From: Deltaproteobacteria bacterium
GTDB taxonomy: Bacteria > Myxococcota_A > UBA9160 > JAJDAL01
NCBI GenBank assembly: GCA_029261875.1
Contig: JAJDAL010000027.1
Location: 1-54,752 of the forward strand
DNA length: 54,752 nucleotides
Direction: 5' to 3'
Part shown: piece by piece, positions 47,030-54,752 of the stretch
Position numbering within the stretch: the stretch's first letter is position 1
How the letters are laid out: each line of letters opens with the position of its first letter
Notes under the pieces: generated by a model
Database searches by the model: none
What the model was told of the DNA's origin: nothing
The model's input: only the letters and a program-made list of their open reading frames with translations
Program-made: the position numbers and the translations under genes

Positions 47030-47970
47030 AGCTCTCTCTGGCATTGGGATGGCACACCCTGCGTTGGAGCGAGCGTCTGACCCTGGCCCGGCGCGCCGAG
47101 GCCCTGGGCTATGACGCACTCTACGTGGACGGCGACATCTCGATGCTCGGCCGCGATGACGCACGCGAGGTGCTCGACGGTTGGACCGCCACCACATCGC
47201 TGATCCACCAGACCGAGCGGATGGGGATCGGTTCGATCCGTCTGGTGGAGCATTGGAATGCCGCGCGACTCGCCCAGGCGACCGCAACCCTGGAAAAGAT
47301 CGCTCCGGGGCGACAACGCTTCTTCATCTCGGTGGGCGGTCAACCTGCGGATCGGCGTTTCGGGTACCCCCGCTTGTCCCCCAGCGAGCGCATCGCGTGG
47401 CTCGACGAAACCTTGACCGCCGTACGAGGGTTGTGGCGCGGTGAAGTCGTGACGCACAACGGGCGCTTCGTGACGCTCGACGGCGCGCGCATCCACCCGG
47501 CCCTCGTCGCCGGACGGATCCCGATTGCGATCGGGGCCCAGGGTCCGGAGTTGCTGCAAGTGGTGGCCGCCCACGCGGACATTTGGGACATCAATCTGCC
47601 GCCCGTGCCAGAACGCGTCGAAAAAGCCACGGAGACGCTCGCCAAAGCGTGTGAGGAGAAGGGCCGCCCGGTCGAGGAGATCGCGCGTTCGATGTGGATC
47701 TTCACCCGCCCGGACCGAGACCCGGAAGACCCCTCCCTACGCGAGGAATTCCGGCGCTTGAACCCCTGGTACGGTCACATCGAGGATCGGGAACTCCCCC
47801 AGTCCTTCGTCGCTGGCAGCCCGGACGATTGCCGACGGCGTTTGGCGGAGATCTGCCGCAACCTCGCGATCGAGCGCCCGATTCTCGACCTGAGCGGACT
47901 CGATTTCACCGCCACGGCCCGCGCCATTGACCGCCTCGCGCCCAAAAACGCTGTTGACGCTAGCAGTTAG
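47026..47970 (+). CDS. LLM-class (luciferase-like) oxidoreductase, probably F420-dependent
   Basis: This 314-residue TIM-barrel protein of the bacterial luciferase family has RRAEALGYDALYVDGDISML near the N-terminus, TSLIHQTERMGIGS, RFFISVGGQPADRRFGYPRLS, GEVVTHNGRFVTLDGARI and PIAIGAQGPELLQVVAAHADIWDIN. The last segments typify F420-dependent members. FMN dependence cannot be excluded, and no F420 biosynthesis gene is in the window. It starts at GTG, coupled to nudF by 4 bp. Confidence 0.85.
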   Translation: MKLSLALGWHTLRWSERLTLARRAEALGYDALYVDGDISMLGRDDAREVLDGWTATTSLIHQTERMGIGSIRLVEHWNAARLAQATATLEKIAPGRQRFFISVGGQPADRRFGYPRLSPSERIAWLDETLTAVRGLWRGEVVTHNGRFVTLDGARIHPALVAGRIPIAIGAQGPELLQVVAAHADIWDINLPPVPERVEKATETLAKACEEKGRPVEEIARSMWIFTRPDRDPEDPSLREEFRRLNPWYGHIEDRELPQSFVAGSPDDCRRRLAEICRNLAIERPILDLSGLDFTATARAIDRLAPKNAVDASS

Positions 47971-48131
47971 GGCCCCTAGGCTGAATGACTGCGCGGGGAT
48001 GCGCGCCCGTCCCGCCAACCTTTGGACCTGACGCGGCACCTATTATTGGTGCGGCGTGCGATCGAAAACCGCCGAAGAGAACTCGTACCACGACAACTCT
48101 GTGGGGGTCGGAGAGACCAGAGGAGAGGCGA

Positions 48132-48947
48132 TTGGCTGGACGAGGCTACCAGGGTGGTGGAGGCGCGGGATTCGGTGGAACCGGATTCGGGCCGCCGGTA
48201 ACACCGCCGATCATCAAGCAGATCATGATCGTCAACGCGGCGATCTTCATGCTGACGTTGCTGTTTGGCTCACTCGACCCGCGCAGCAACCCCATCATGG
48301 CCTACGCGTCCGCCACGCCCGCCGCCTTTTGGCAAGGCGGCATGCTGTGGCAGCCCTTCACCTACATGTTCTTGCACGGCGGCCTCGGCCATATCGCGAT
48401 GAACATGTTCGCGCTGTGGATGTTCGGCTCGCCGGTCGCCATGGCGTGGGGCGCGCGGCGCTTCCTGCGTTTCTATCTCGTGTGCGGTTTCGGCGCGGGG
48501 TTTCTGATCGTCAGCATCCCCTACCTCGCCCTGGCAACGGGATGGGGGGCGAATTCGATTCTGATCCCAACGGTCGGCGCATCCGGCGCGGTGTACGCGG
48601 TGCTGCTCGCCTACTCGCTCACCTGGCCCGACCGCACCATCATGCTCATCTTCCCCCCGGTCGCCTTCAAGGCGATCTGGCTCATTCCCCTGCTGTTCTT
48701 CATGGAGATCTACTTCGGCTCCCAAGGCGTGAGCCACGTCGGCCACCTGGGCGGCGTCCTGGTGGGGTGGCTGTGGTTGCGCCGCGGCTCGGGCATCGGC
48801 GGATTCATGCCCTCCATGAACAAGATCAAGTACCGCTGGCGGCGCTACCGCATGCGTCAAAAGCTTCAGGCGGTCCGCAACGACGAAACCACCCGCGAGC
48901 GGAGCCGACCGCGGCGCGATGACGACGACCATCAAACGCTTCACTAG
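48132..48947 (+). CDS. Rhomboid-family intramembrane serine protease
   Basis: TTG 48132 is preferred because AGGAG lies 6 nt upstream. It gives 271 residues starting with a Gly-rich segment. Six helices follow. Family marks are HGGLGHIAMNMFALWMFG, the catalytic GASG (Ser151) and His205 in HVGHLGG. The C-terminal 50 residues are highly basic then Asp-rich and cytoplasmic. Rhomboids cleave single-pass membrane substrates inside the bilayer. The substrate is unknown. Confidence 0.9.
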   Translation: MAGRGYQGGGGAGFGGTGFGPPVTPPIIKQIMIVNAAIFMLTLLFGSLDPRSNPIMAYASATPAAFWQGGMLWQPFTYMFLHGGLGHIAMNMFALWMFGSPVAMAWGARRFLRFYLVCGFGAGFLIVSIPYLALATGWGANSILIPTVGASGAVYAVLLAYSLTWPDRTIMLIFPPVAFKAIWLIPLLFFMEIYFGSQGVSHVGHLGGVLVGWLWLRRGSGIGGFMPSMNKIKYRWRRYRMRQKLQAVRNDETTRERSRPRRDDDDHQTLH

Positions 48948-48959
48948 AGCACCCGTCGA

Positions 48960-49784
48960 ATGAATTCCCCCCCCGAATTCAACCTCACTCCGGAGCTCGA
49001 CGCCGAAATTCGGCGCGCGGCGGAGCTTCTGTGCGAGGCGCGGCATTGCGTCGGGCTGACGGGCGCGGGGCTTTCCGTGGAAAGCGGGATTCCTCCGTTT
49101 CGCGGAAAGGGGGGACTCTGGACGAAACACGGCGAACCGCCCCTCGACGGGTACCAGCGCTTCCTGCGGGATCCCGCCGGCGAATGGCGCAAGCGCTTGG
49201 CCCCGACCGAGTCCTGGGCGATCGCGCTGCACGAAACGCTGGGCAGCGCGAAACCCAATGCCGGCCATCGCGCCTTCGCAGAACTCGAACGCCGCAGCCT
49301 GCTGGCTTCGCTGATCACCCAAAACGTCGACGACTTGCACGGTCAGGCGGGCAGCCACCAATTGCTCGAAATTCACGGCAACTTCCGTCGGCTCCGCTGT
49401 CTCGAATGCGTCACGCGCTTCGACCCCAAAGACATCGCCGTCGACCCCGAAAACCTGCCGCCCCATTGCCCGGAGTGCGGTGGGGTTGTGAAGGGCGACA
49501 CGGTCCAATTCGGTGAACCCATTCCGCGCGACGTCCTGGAGTGCTGCCAGGAAACCGTCGCCCGCGCAGATTGCATGCTGGTCGCCGGCACTTCCGCCAC
49601 GGTTTTCCCCGCCGCCGAGTTTCCGATCGATGTCCTGCGCCGCGGCGGGTGCGTGATCGAGGTGAACCCGGAACCCAGCGAACTCACGCCCCTCGCCACC
49701 CTTTCGTTGCCCGGTCCCGGCGGAGCGTTACTCGAGCGCCTACTCCACCACAGCGCAGCGATTGCGGGGGAGGTCGCGTCGTGA
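48960..49784 (+). CDS. Sir2-family NAD-dependent protein deacylase
   Basis: This 274-residue sirtuin shows the NAD pocket GAGLSVESGIPPFRG (35-49), TQNVDDLH (120-127), the catalytic His139 in EIHGNF, the zinc pairs C147/C150 and C170/C173, and GTSATVFPAAEFP. It deacylates lysines and produces nicotinamide and O-acyl-ADP-ribose. It lies 12 bp after the rhomboid gene and overlaps the next gene as GTGA. Confidence 0.93.
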   Translation: MNSPPEFNLTPELDAEIRRAAELLCEARHCVGLTGAGLSVESGIPPFRGKGGLWTKHGEPPLDGYQRFLRDPAGEWRKRLAPTESWAIALHETLGSAKPNAGHRAFAELERRSLLASLITQNVDDLHGQAGSHQLLEIHGNFRRLRCLECVTRFDPKDIAVDPENLPPHCPECGGVVKGDTVQFGEPIPRDVLECCQETVARADCMLVAGTSATVFPAAEFPIDVLRRGGCVIEVNPEPSELTPLATLSLPGPGGALLERLLHHSAAIAGEVAS

Positions 49785-50674
49785 AGGGCCGATTTCACCG
49801 AGACCGCCCCCTCTTCGAATCCGGGGATCGCCACACCCTGGGTGACTTTGTGCGCAGCCTGTTGGCGGGCATCCCCTGGAGCGAGCGCGCCCAGGGGGAT
49901 CAGAAGTTCAACCTGAAGGCGCCGGCGGGCCGCACGGTGCGCGTCGACAACACCAACGGGCGCACACGGTTGTTTGGCGAAGAACGCGACGATATCGAGG
50001 TATCGGTTTCGAAGTGCTCGCGGGCCGAATCGCCCGAGGCCGCCAAGAAACTCCTCGAAGCCATCCACGTCGAGAGTTCCGAAGCGGAAGGCGAGCTGGT
50101 GCTCGACGTCGTGATCCCGCGGCGCTGGAACCGACGCGGGCATGCCAACCTCGACCTGCGGGTGCCCCGCGGTACCTCGGTGCAGATCAACGCCACCAAC
50201 GGCTCCATCGCCCTCGAAAACCTGCACGGCTCCGTGCGCGCGCGCTCGAGCAACGGATCGATCAGCGTTCAGAATGTAACGGGCGACGTCGACGTGCAGA
50301 CTTCGAACGGAAAGATTTGCTGTGCGTGCACCTGCGGCCGACTCTTCGCGCGCTCGAGCAACCGCAAGATCGAACTCAAACAGCACAAGGGATCCCTCAA
50401 CGCCATGACGTCCAACGGCTTGATCCAAGCCTCGCTGGAAGCGCTCGGGGAAGAAGGGGTTCTGTTGTGCACCAGCAACGGCCGCATCGCCCTGGAGCTT
50501 CCCGAAGACACCAACGCGGAACTCGACATGCGGGTGGACAACGGCGTGATCCGCAACGCGCGGGAACTCGATCACGTTCAGCGCGAATCGAGCGGCCGAA
50601 TTCACGGCACCCTCGGCCGCGGCGGCAGCATGGTGAAGCTCCGCACCTCGAACGGTTCGATTTCGATTCGCTAG
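49781..50674 (+). CDS. DUF4097-like beta-helical protein, cytoplasmic by sequence
   Basis: This 297-residue protein has no signal peptide. From about residue 40 it is built of short beta repeats with recurring (S/T)SNG(S/K/L/R)I units (SSNGSISV, TSNGKICC, TSNGLIQA, TSNGRIAL, TSNGSISI), the pattern of DUF4097/adhesin-like solenoid domains. A cluster CCACTCG lies in the middle. Start GTG 49781 overlaps the sirtuin stop, so the two are translationally coupled. Most such proteins are envelope-associated and their function is unclear. Confidence 0.8.
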   Translation: MKGRFHRDRPLFESGDRHTLGDFVRSLLAGIPWSERAQGDQKFNLKAPAGRTVRVDNTNGRTRLFGEERDDIEVSVSKCSRAESPEAAKKLLEAIHVESSEAEGELVLDVVIPRRWNRRGHANLDLRVPRGTSVQINATNGSIALENLHGSVRARSSNGSISVQNVTGDVDVQTSNGKICCACTCGRLFARSSNRKIELKQHKGSLNAMTSNGLIQASLEALGEEGVLLCTSNGRIALELPEDTNAELDMRVDNGVIRNARELDHVQRESSGRIHGTLGRGGSMVKLRTSNGSISIR

Positions 50675-50711
50675 TTCGATCTCGGCTGTCGGCGGCAGCG
50701 CGTGTTTCCCG

Positions 50712-51914
50712 CTACTTCTTCGAACCGATCCGTCGACGAACTTCGACTCCGTTGTGAAGTAGCACGACCGCCGCCGGTTCGATCTTCACAACCTTGGCGG
50801 TCCCCACCGCGTCGCCCTCGCGGACCTGCACCGGATCGAGTTGCCCCGAAACTTCCAGCATCGCCAGGCGCCGCTCGGCATTGGGGTGCCAGACCGTCTT
50901 CGTGACGCGGACCTTCGGAAATGGATCGCGTTTCTTCACCGGCCTCGGAGCGGGTTTCGGGGGGGCGGCGGGCGGCGGGGAATTCTTCACGGTGGCCGAC
51001 ACTGTCGCTTCGGCCGACACTGTCGCTTCGGCCTCCGCGACCGCGGGTTTCGCCTGCCGAGGCGGAGCGAGTCTGGGCTCCGGTTTCTCCGGCGCCACGC
51101 GGGCCGCGGCCTCCTGCACGGGTTCCCGCACTGCCCCGGCTGTTGGAATGGCTGGCTGCGCGACGGAACCGCCCGCAACCGCAGGCGTTTCGTCCGCGGC
51201 GTGGGTGGGGTCGGGCACTTGCACCGCAGGCGGTTTCTCGGGTGCTACGCCGGCGGGTGGGGCCGGAACCCGCTCAGGCGCAACTTTCGCCACGTCGTCG
51301 CCGACCGTGGGAGGCGGTCGTTGCGGCGGCGGCGCAATGGGGCGTTCGAGTGGACCCTCGCGCTTTGCCGCAACGCGGCGAGCGAAGCGCGCGCGCGCTT
51401 CCTCGGGCGTCAGGGCCCGGGCGGGCGCCGTCTGGGAATCGGGGCTCGGCGGTAACGCGGGCTGGGTGTCCATGTCCGACGAGGGCGTGGGCATTCCCGA
51501 ATCCTGTGCTTGCGGATTCGCCGGAGCGCTTCTCGAGGTTTGGCGTCCCGGTCCGGTCGGCCGACCCCGCGTGGGCGGTGCCACGCGTTCCGGTGGTAGC
51601 GGCCGCGGACGCGGTTCGGAGGGCGCGACGCGGGTCTGCTCGACACCTTCCGCTTCCCGGGCCTCGGCAACGCGAACCGCCTCGCTGGGTTCGGGACTCT
51701 CGTCCCCCGCTTGCCCGTTCCAGAAGTAGGCCCCGGCCAACAACGCGACCCCCGCAACCAACGTCAACCAGATGCCGGTTCGACGCGGCTTGCGCGGCTG
51801 CGGCACACCGGGCGTGAGATCCCCAAAACTCGAGCCGTCGGGCGGCTCCGGTGTCTTGGGGACATCCTTCTTGTCGCGGTCCAGGCGTTGCAGGGCCTTC
51901 AGGATCGTACTCAT
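50712..51914 (-). CDS. gspB: GspB-type general secretion assembly protein
   Basis: The 400-residue protein has a conserved start MSTILKALQRLDRDKK, one membrane helix (about 46-66), a long Pro/Ala/Glu-rich periplasmic linker (70-335) and a C-terminal globular domain (about 340-398) with RRLAMLEVSGQLDP and VREGD matching the T2SSB domain. GspA and GspB help insert the GspD secretin through peptidoglycan. It is coupled to gspA by an ATGA overlap. A short direct repeat in the linker codes AEATVSAEATVSA. Confidence 0.88.
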   Translation of the reverse strand: MSTILKALQRLDRDKKDVPKTPEPPDGSSFGDLTPGVPQPRKPRRTGIWLTLVAGVALLAGAYFWNGQAGDESPEPSEAVRVAEAREAEGVEQTRVAPSEPRPRPLPPERVAPPTRGRPTGPGRQTSRSAPANPQAQDSGMPTPSSDMDTQPALPPSPDSQTAPARALTPEEARARFARRVAAKREGPLERPIAPPPQRPPPTVGDDVAKVAPERVPAPPAGVAPEKPPAVQVPDPTHAADETPAVAGGSVAQPAIPTAGAVREPVQEAAARVAPEKPEPRLAPPRQAKPAVAEAEATVSAEATVSATVKNSPPPAAPPKPAPRPVKKRDPFPKVRVTKTVWHPNAERRLAMLEVSGQLDPVQVREGDAVGTAKVVKIEPAAVVLLHNGVEVRRRIGSKK

Positions 51915-53620
51915 GAGAATGCTCGCGGCCGGACGAGACGCGGGACGCTATAGCGTTCGACTTCGGCGTAGATCGCCATCTTCGTCCGCGGGCCCACATG
52001 ACCGTCGACGTCGAGTTGATGGCTGCGCTGGAAAGCCCGTACCGCCTCGGCCGTTGCAGCGTCATACAGGCCCGAGGAGCGCCCGGCGTAGTAACCCAAC
52101 TGTGTCAGCGATTGTTGCAACCAAGCCACTCCCGCTCCGACGTGACCCGGTCGCAAAATATGCGGAAGGGCTTCGAATTCCCGCCAGATCACGAACCCGT
52201 TGCCGTTCCAGCGGTTCGCCAGCTCCGCGCGGGAAATGCGCAGGTTCCCTTCGACCCAGAGCGTGGCACTGGCGGCGTCCAGGGCCTGCAGGGTCACCAG
52301 CCGCGAAGAACCGTCGAGGCGTTGGAGTTCCAACCAGACCGGATGATTCAGCGCTTGGAGCATGGAGAGGTCCGCGGCTTCGATCGGGAACGCGGCCAAC
52401 CCCCACTCACCGATTTCCGCCAGCGCGTCGGGGAACGTATCCACCGGGTCTTCCGTTGGCGGAAGGTCCCAGGAAACGAGCACGGCCTGGGTCGCGGCCG
52501 CCGTCGCATCGCTGTCGGCGATGCGGGCGAGGAACGAATCCAAACGAAACGCCGAATCCCGATCTTCCGGCGCGAATTCTTCGATGGGCGTTCGGGTCGC
52601 AACCTGGGGCGCGGCTACGGACGCCGCGAGCGGTTCTTGCACGTCGCTGCCAAGTCCGGGCGGGCTCGCCGACACATCCTCACCGGTTGCGCCGCCGCGA
52701 ACTCCGTACAACTGCCATCCCAACCCACCCACGGCCGCCAGCGTAAGCAGCGCAAGTGTTGCCGTGGCAGCCGGAAGCGCGCGCCGAAGCCAACTCTCGC
52801 GCGGCTTCGGAATGACCTGTGTTTGAATCTCTCGCGCCGCCTCGGCGACCAAGCGCCCGTCGATCTCTTTTACCCCGGCGGCGTACCCCGCGAGCAGTGC
52901 CCGGTCGCACAAGACGTTGATGACGCGCGGAATCCCCGTCGAACGGCGGTAGATCTCACGCAATGCGCCTTCGCGAAAGATCTCGCGCTCGGCGCCGCCC
53001 GCAATCCGCAAACGATGACGCACGTATTGGTGGGCCCCCGAAGAACTGAGGGGCTCGAGTCGCCAGCGCACGCTGATGCGTTGGCGCAGCTGTCGAAGCG
53101 AAGGCGTGGCGAGCAATGCATCGAGTTCCGGTTGCCCGATCAGGATGATCTGGATCAACTTCGAAGTCTCGGTTTCCAGGTTCGAGAGCATGCGAATCTG
53201 TTCGAGGGTTTCGGGACTGAGATTCTGCGCTTCATCGATGATGAGCAACACGCGACGACCGTCGCGTTTTTCCTGCAAGAGAAACTGATTGATCTCTTCG
53301 ATCAGCTCGCGACGCGAGGGCCCCCTGCCCTCGAGTCCATATTCCGCGCAGACCGCGCGCAACAGGTCGTCGGGAGAAAGGTCGGGATTGAAGAGAAAGG
53401 CGACGTCCGTCCCGGAACCCAAGCGCTGCAGCAGGGTGCGGCACAGGGTCGTCTTTCCGGTCCCCACCTCGCCCGTCACAGCGATGAAGCCCTCGCCCTG
53501 TTCAACGCCGTAAAGCAGGTGGGCGAGCGCCTCGCGGTGCGATTCCGCGAGGTACAAGAAGCGCGGGTCTGGACTCAGCGAGAAAGGCATTTCACGCAGG
53601 CCATAGAACGCGGTATACAT
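51911..53620 (-). CDS. gspA: GspA/ExeA-type ATPase with peptidoglycan-binding domain
   Basis: In this 569-residue protein, the N-terminal signature MYTAFYGLREMPFSLSPDPR leads an AAA ATPase with Walker A GEVGTGKT (50-57) and Walker B LLIIDEAQNL. A transmembrane helix sits at about 285-305. The C-terminal part ends in a peptidoglycan_binding_1 domain (LQQSLTQLGYYAGRSSGLYD and VRAFQRSHQLDVDGHVG). With GspB it forms the complex that widens peptidoglycan for secretin assembly. No gspC-gspN genes are in the window. Confidence 0.93.
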   Translation of the reverse strand: MYTAFYGLREMPFSLSPDPRFLYLAESHREALAHLLYGVEQGEGFIAVTGEVGTGKTTLCRTLLQRLGSGTDVAFLFNPDLSPDDLLRAVCAEYGLEGRGPSRRELIEEINQFLLQEKRDGRRVLLIIDEAQNLSPETLEQIRMLSNLETETSKLIQIILIGQPELDALLATPSLRQLRQRISVRWRLEPLSSSGAHQYVRHRLRIAGGAEREIFREGALREIYRRSTGIPRVINVLCDRALLAGYAAGVKEIDGRLVAEAAREIQTQVIPKPRESWLRRALPAATATLALLTLAAVGGLGWQLYGVRGGATGEDVSASPPGLGSDVQEPLAASVAAPQVATRTPIEEFAPEDRDSAFRLDSFLARIADSDATAAATQAVLVSWDLPPTEDPVDTFPDALAEIGEWGLAAFPIEAADLSMLQALNHPVWLELQRLDGSSRLVTLQALDAASATLWVEGNLRISRAELANRWNGNGFVIWREFEALPHILRPGHVGAGVAWLQQSLTQLGYYAGRSSGLYDAATAEAVRAFQRSHQLDVDGHVGPRTKMAIYAEVERYSVPRLVRPRAFS

Positions 53621-53754
53621 CTTCAGCGTTCCAACTTTTGTTCAGATGTCGATTTCGGCATCGGTTCCGGCGGGGGGCGGGACGTCAACGCTCTCGGAGT
53701 GAAACTCCAAGCGGAACTTATCACGAGGATCCCATCAGGGAAACGGACAGCGCC

Positions 53755-54579
53755 ATGGGGAGCCAAATCCACGCGGGTATCGACATGGGCGCGACACTGG
53801 CAAAGCTGGTGTTTCGCAACGCTTCCGGGGACCTGCGGTTCGAACTCCTGCCCTCCAGAGACCGCGCCGCGATCTTGCGCTGCGTCGCAGCGGCCGCTCC
53901 AGCCCAGATCGGACTGACGGGAGCTGGAGCCGAGTCCCTGCGAGGGAGCCTCGCCAACGCCACAGCTCCGCTGGTCGAGTTTCAAGCCTGGGCGCGGGGC
54001 GCCCACGCGTTGCTCGCAAGCGCGGGAACCCCCATCGAAGAGCGCTTCCTCCTGGTGTCGCTCGGAACCGGCACGTCGGTCCTGTCGGTCGACGCGGGCG
54101 AGGTCGTGCGTGTGGGGGGTACGGCGTTGGGCGGTGGAACCTTGTTGGGACTGGCCGCCTTGCTGATTCCCGATTGCAAGTTCGAAGGCCTCACGGAACT
54201 CGCGCGAAAAGGCGACCGTGGGCGCGTGGATCTGCGCGTGGCGGACATCTATGCAGGGGATTCCCTGCCGCTGCCCGGAGAGTTGACGGCGTCCTCCTTC
54301 GGAAAAAGCGGACGCGAAGGCGCACCGAACGCGGCGGGCTCCGATATTGCCGCGGGGCTCATGGGATTGGTGGGCGAAAACGTGGGCCTGATCTGCGCCG
54401 GCATCGCGAGCGCCGCAGGCATTCGAAAAATCGTGTTCGCGGGATCGACGTTGCGTCACAATCCGATCCTTGCGGAAATCCTGGAGCAGGTCGTTGGGGT
54501 GGTGGGCTGCGAGCCACTCTTTTTGCGCAACGGCGAATACGCAGGTGCACTGGGTGCCCTGCTCGCCGCGGATGACTAA
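53755..54579 (+). CDS. coaW: Type II pantothenate kinase
   Basis: This 274-residue kinase of the actin-like fold performs the first step of CoA synthesis. Marks are GIDMGATLAK (8-17), LTGAGAESL, GTGTSVLSV, VGGTALGGGTLLGL, TASSFGK and FAGSTLRHNP. These fit the Fumble/CoaW (type II) family rather than the CoaA or CoaX types. ATG 53755 begins exactly before the phosphate-binding loop. It is divergent from gspA with 134 bp between starts. Confidence 0.88.
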   Translation: MGSQIHAGIDMGATLAKLVFRNASGDLRFELLPSRDRAAILRCVAAAAPAQIGLTGAGAESLRGSLANATAPLVEFQAWARGAHALLASAGTPIEERFLLVSLGTGTSVLSVDAGEVVRVGGTALGGGTLLGLAALLIPDCKFEGLTELARKGDRGRVDLRVADIYAGDSLPLPGELTASSFGKSGREGAPNAAGSDIAAGLMGLVGENVGLICAGIASAAGIRKIVFAGSTLRHNPILAEILEQVVGVVGCEPLFLRNGEYAGALGALLAADD

Positions 54580-54752
54580 GAGAGCGACCCTTTGAGTCGC
54601 CCGACGCTGCAAGCGTATCCTCGCCAGCCCGATGCTGCCGTTTCGTGCCGTCGGCCCGATAGCAGCGTGGGCGGGGCCAACAAAGCCCGCCCCCCCCCCA
54701 AGGGGAACCAAAACACCGCCCAAAGCCAAAAAAAACCAAACCCCCACCACGA
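54580..54752. other. Downstream region and low-complexity window end
   Basis: A hairpin GGGCGGG/CCCGCCC (about 54668-54692) follows panK and might act in termination. After it come homopolymer runs of C and A with almost no T (about 54690-54752), unlike the rest of the window. No gene is seen. Confidence 0.45.

Overview
The window is GC-rich, densely packed Gram-negative DNA. It carries an outer-membrane porin, lipobox and signal-peptide proteins, the GspA/GspB secretion-assembly pair, a class A PBP and a proton-pumping complex I. Several traits recall the former Deltaproteobacteria (Myxococcota, Binatota and relatives): a Cys-rich secreted protein with a CGNG-VE-GE-CD motif, a histone-H1-like Lys/Arg/Ala-tailed protein, tandem NylA-like amidases and an F420/LLM oxidoreductase. 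This placement is an inference from gene content. No rRNA or marker phylogeny was available.

Layout. 1-713: three tRNA-Ser genes (GGA cut by the window edge, GCT, TGA) on the minus strand, with spacers filled by a two-hairpin repeat. 909-2559: an AbiE-type toxin-antitoxin pair with an inverted repeat over its start codon. 2776-5905: secreted beta-helix protein, alginate-export-type porin and a small exported protein. 6108-9975: serS, msrA and selB. 9986-20886: a ten-gene nuo operon on the minus strand (A-E-F-G-H-J-K-L-M-N), tightly overlapped but lacking nuoB, C, D and I. 21134-25474: gpsA, a long-hairpin element, feoA-feoB and a lipoprotein. 25696-28779: a 1027-residue fusion of a flippase-like membrane domain and a sulfatase/phosphotransferase domain. 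28780-35751: a gene-poor stretch, a secreted protein, tandem amidases, a PLP-dependent methionine-pathway enzyme and a Cys-rich secreted protein. 35752-36260: a second long-hairpin element and a 64-bp tandem repeat that runs into the ogt gene. 36226-45787: ogt, galE, a sigma54 response regulator, the histone-like protein, gshB, PBP1A, a HAD phosphatase, a histidine kinase and an alpha/beta hydrolase. 45859-50674: a co-directional run of nth, nudF, LLM oxidoreductase, rhomboid, sirtuin and DUF4097-like genes. 50712-53620: gspB and gspA. 53755-54579: type II pantothenate kinase. The last 90 or so bases look like a degraded contig end.

How genes fit together. The tRNA-Ser cluster, SerRS and SelB form a serine/selenocysteine decoding neighbourhood, because SerRS also charges tRNA-Sec. 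The nuo genes encode the NADH module (E, F, G) and the membrane arm (A, H, J-N), so the quinone module must lie elsewhere. FeoAB imports Fe(II) under a palindromic candidate operator. gshB, msrA, nudF, nth and ogt are scattered repair and redox housekeeping genes.

Most noteworthy signals: (i) a dispersed element with two copies whose 27-bp inverted-repeat arms differ between copies but stay complementary, around two conserved loop blocks; (ii) five spacer repeats beside tRNA-Ser with compensatory stem changes; (iii) the complex I operon missing exactly its hydrogenase-derived Q-module genes; (iv) a nucleotidyltransferase toxin next to three tRNA-Ser genes; (v) a structured leader before the methionine gene.
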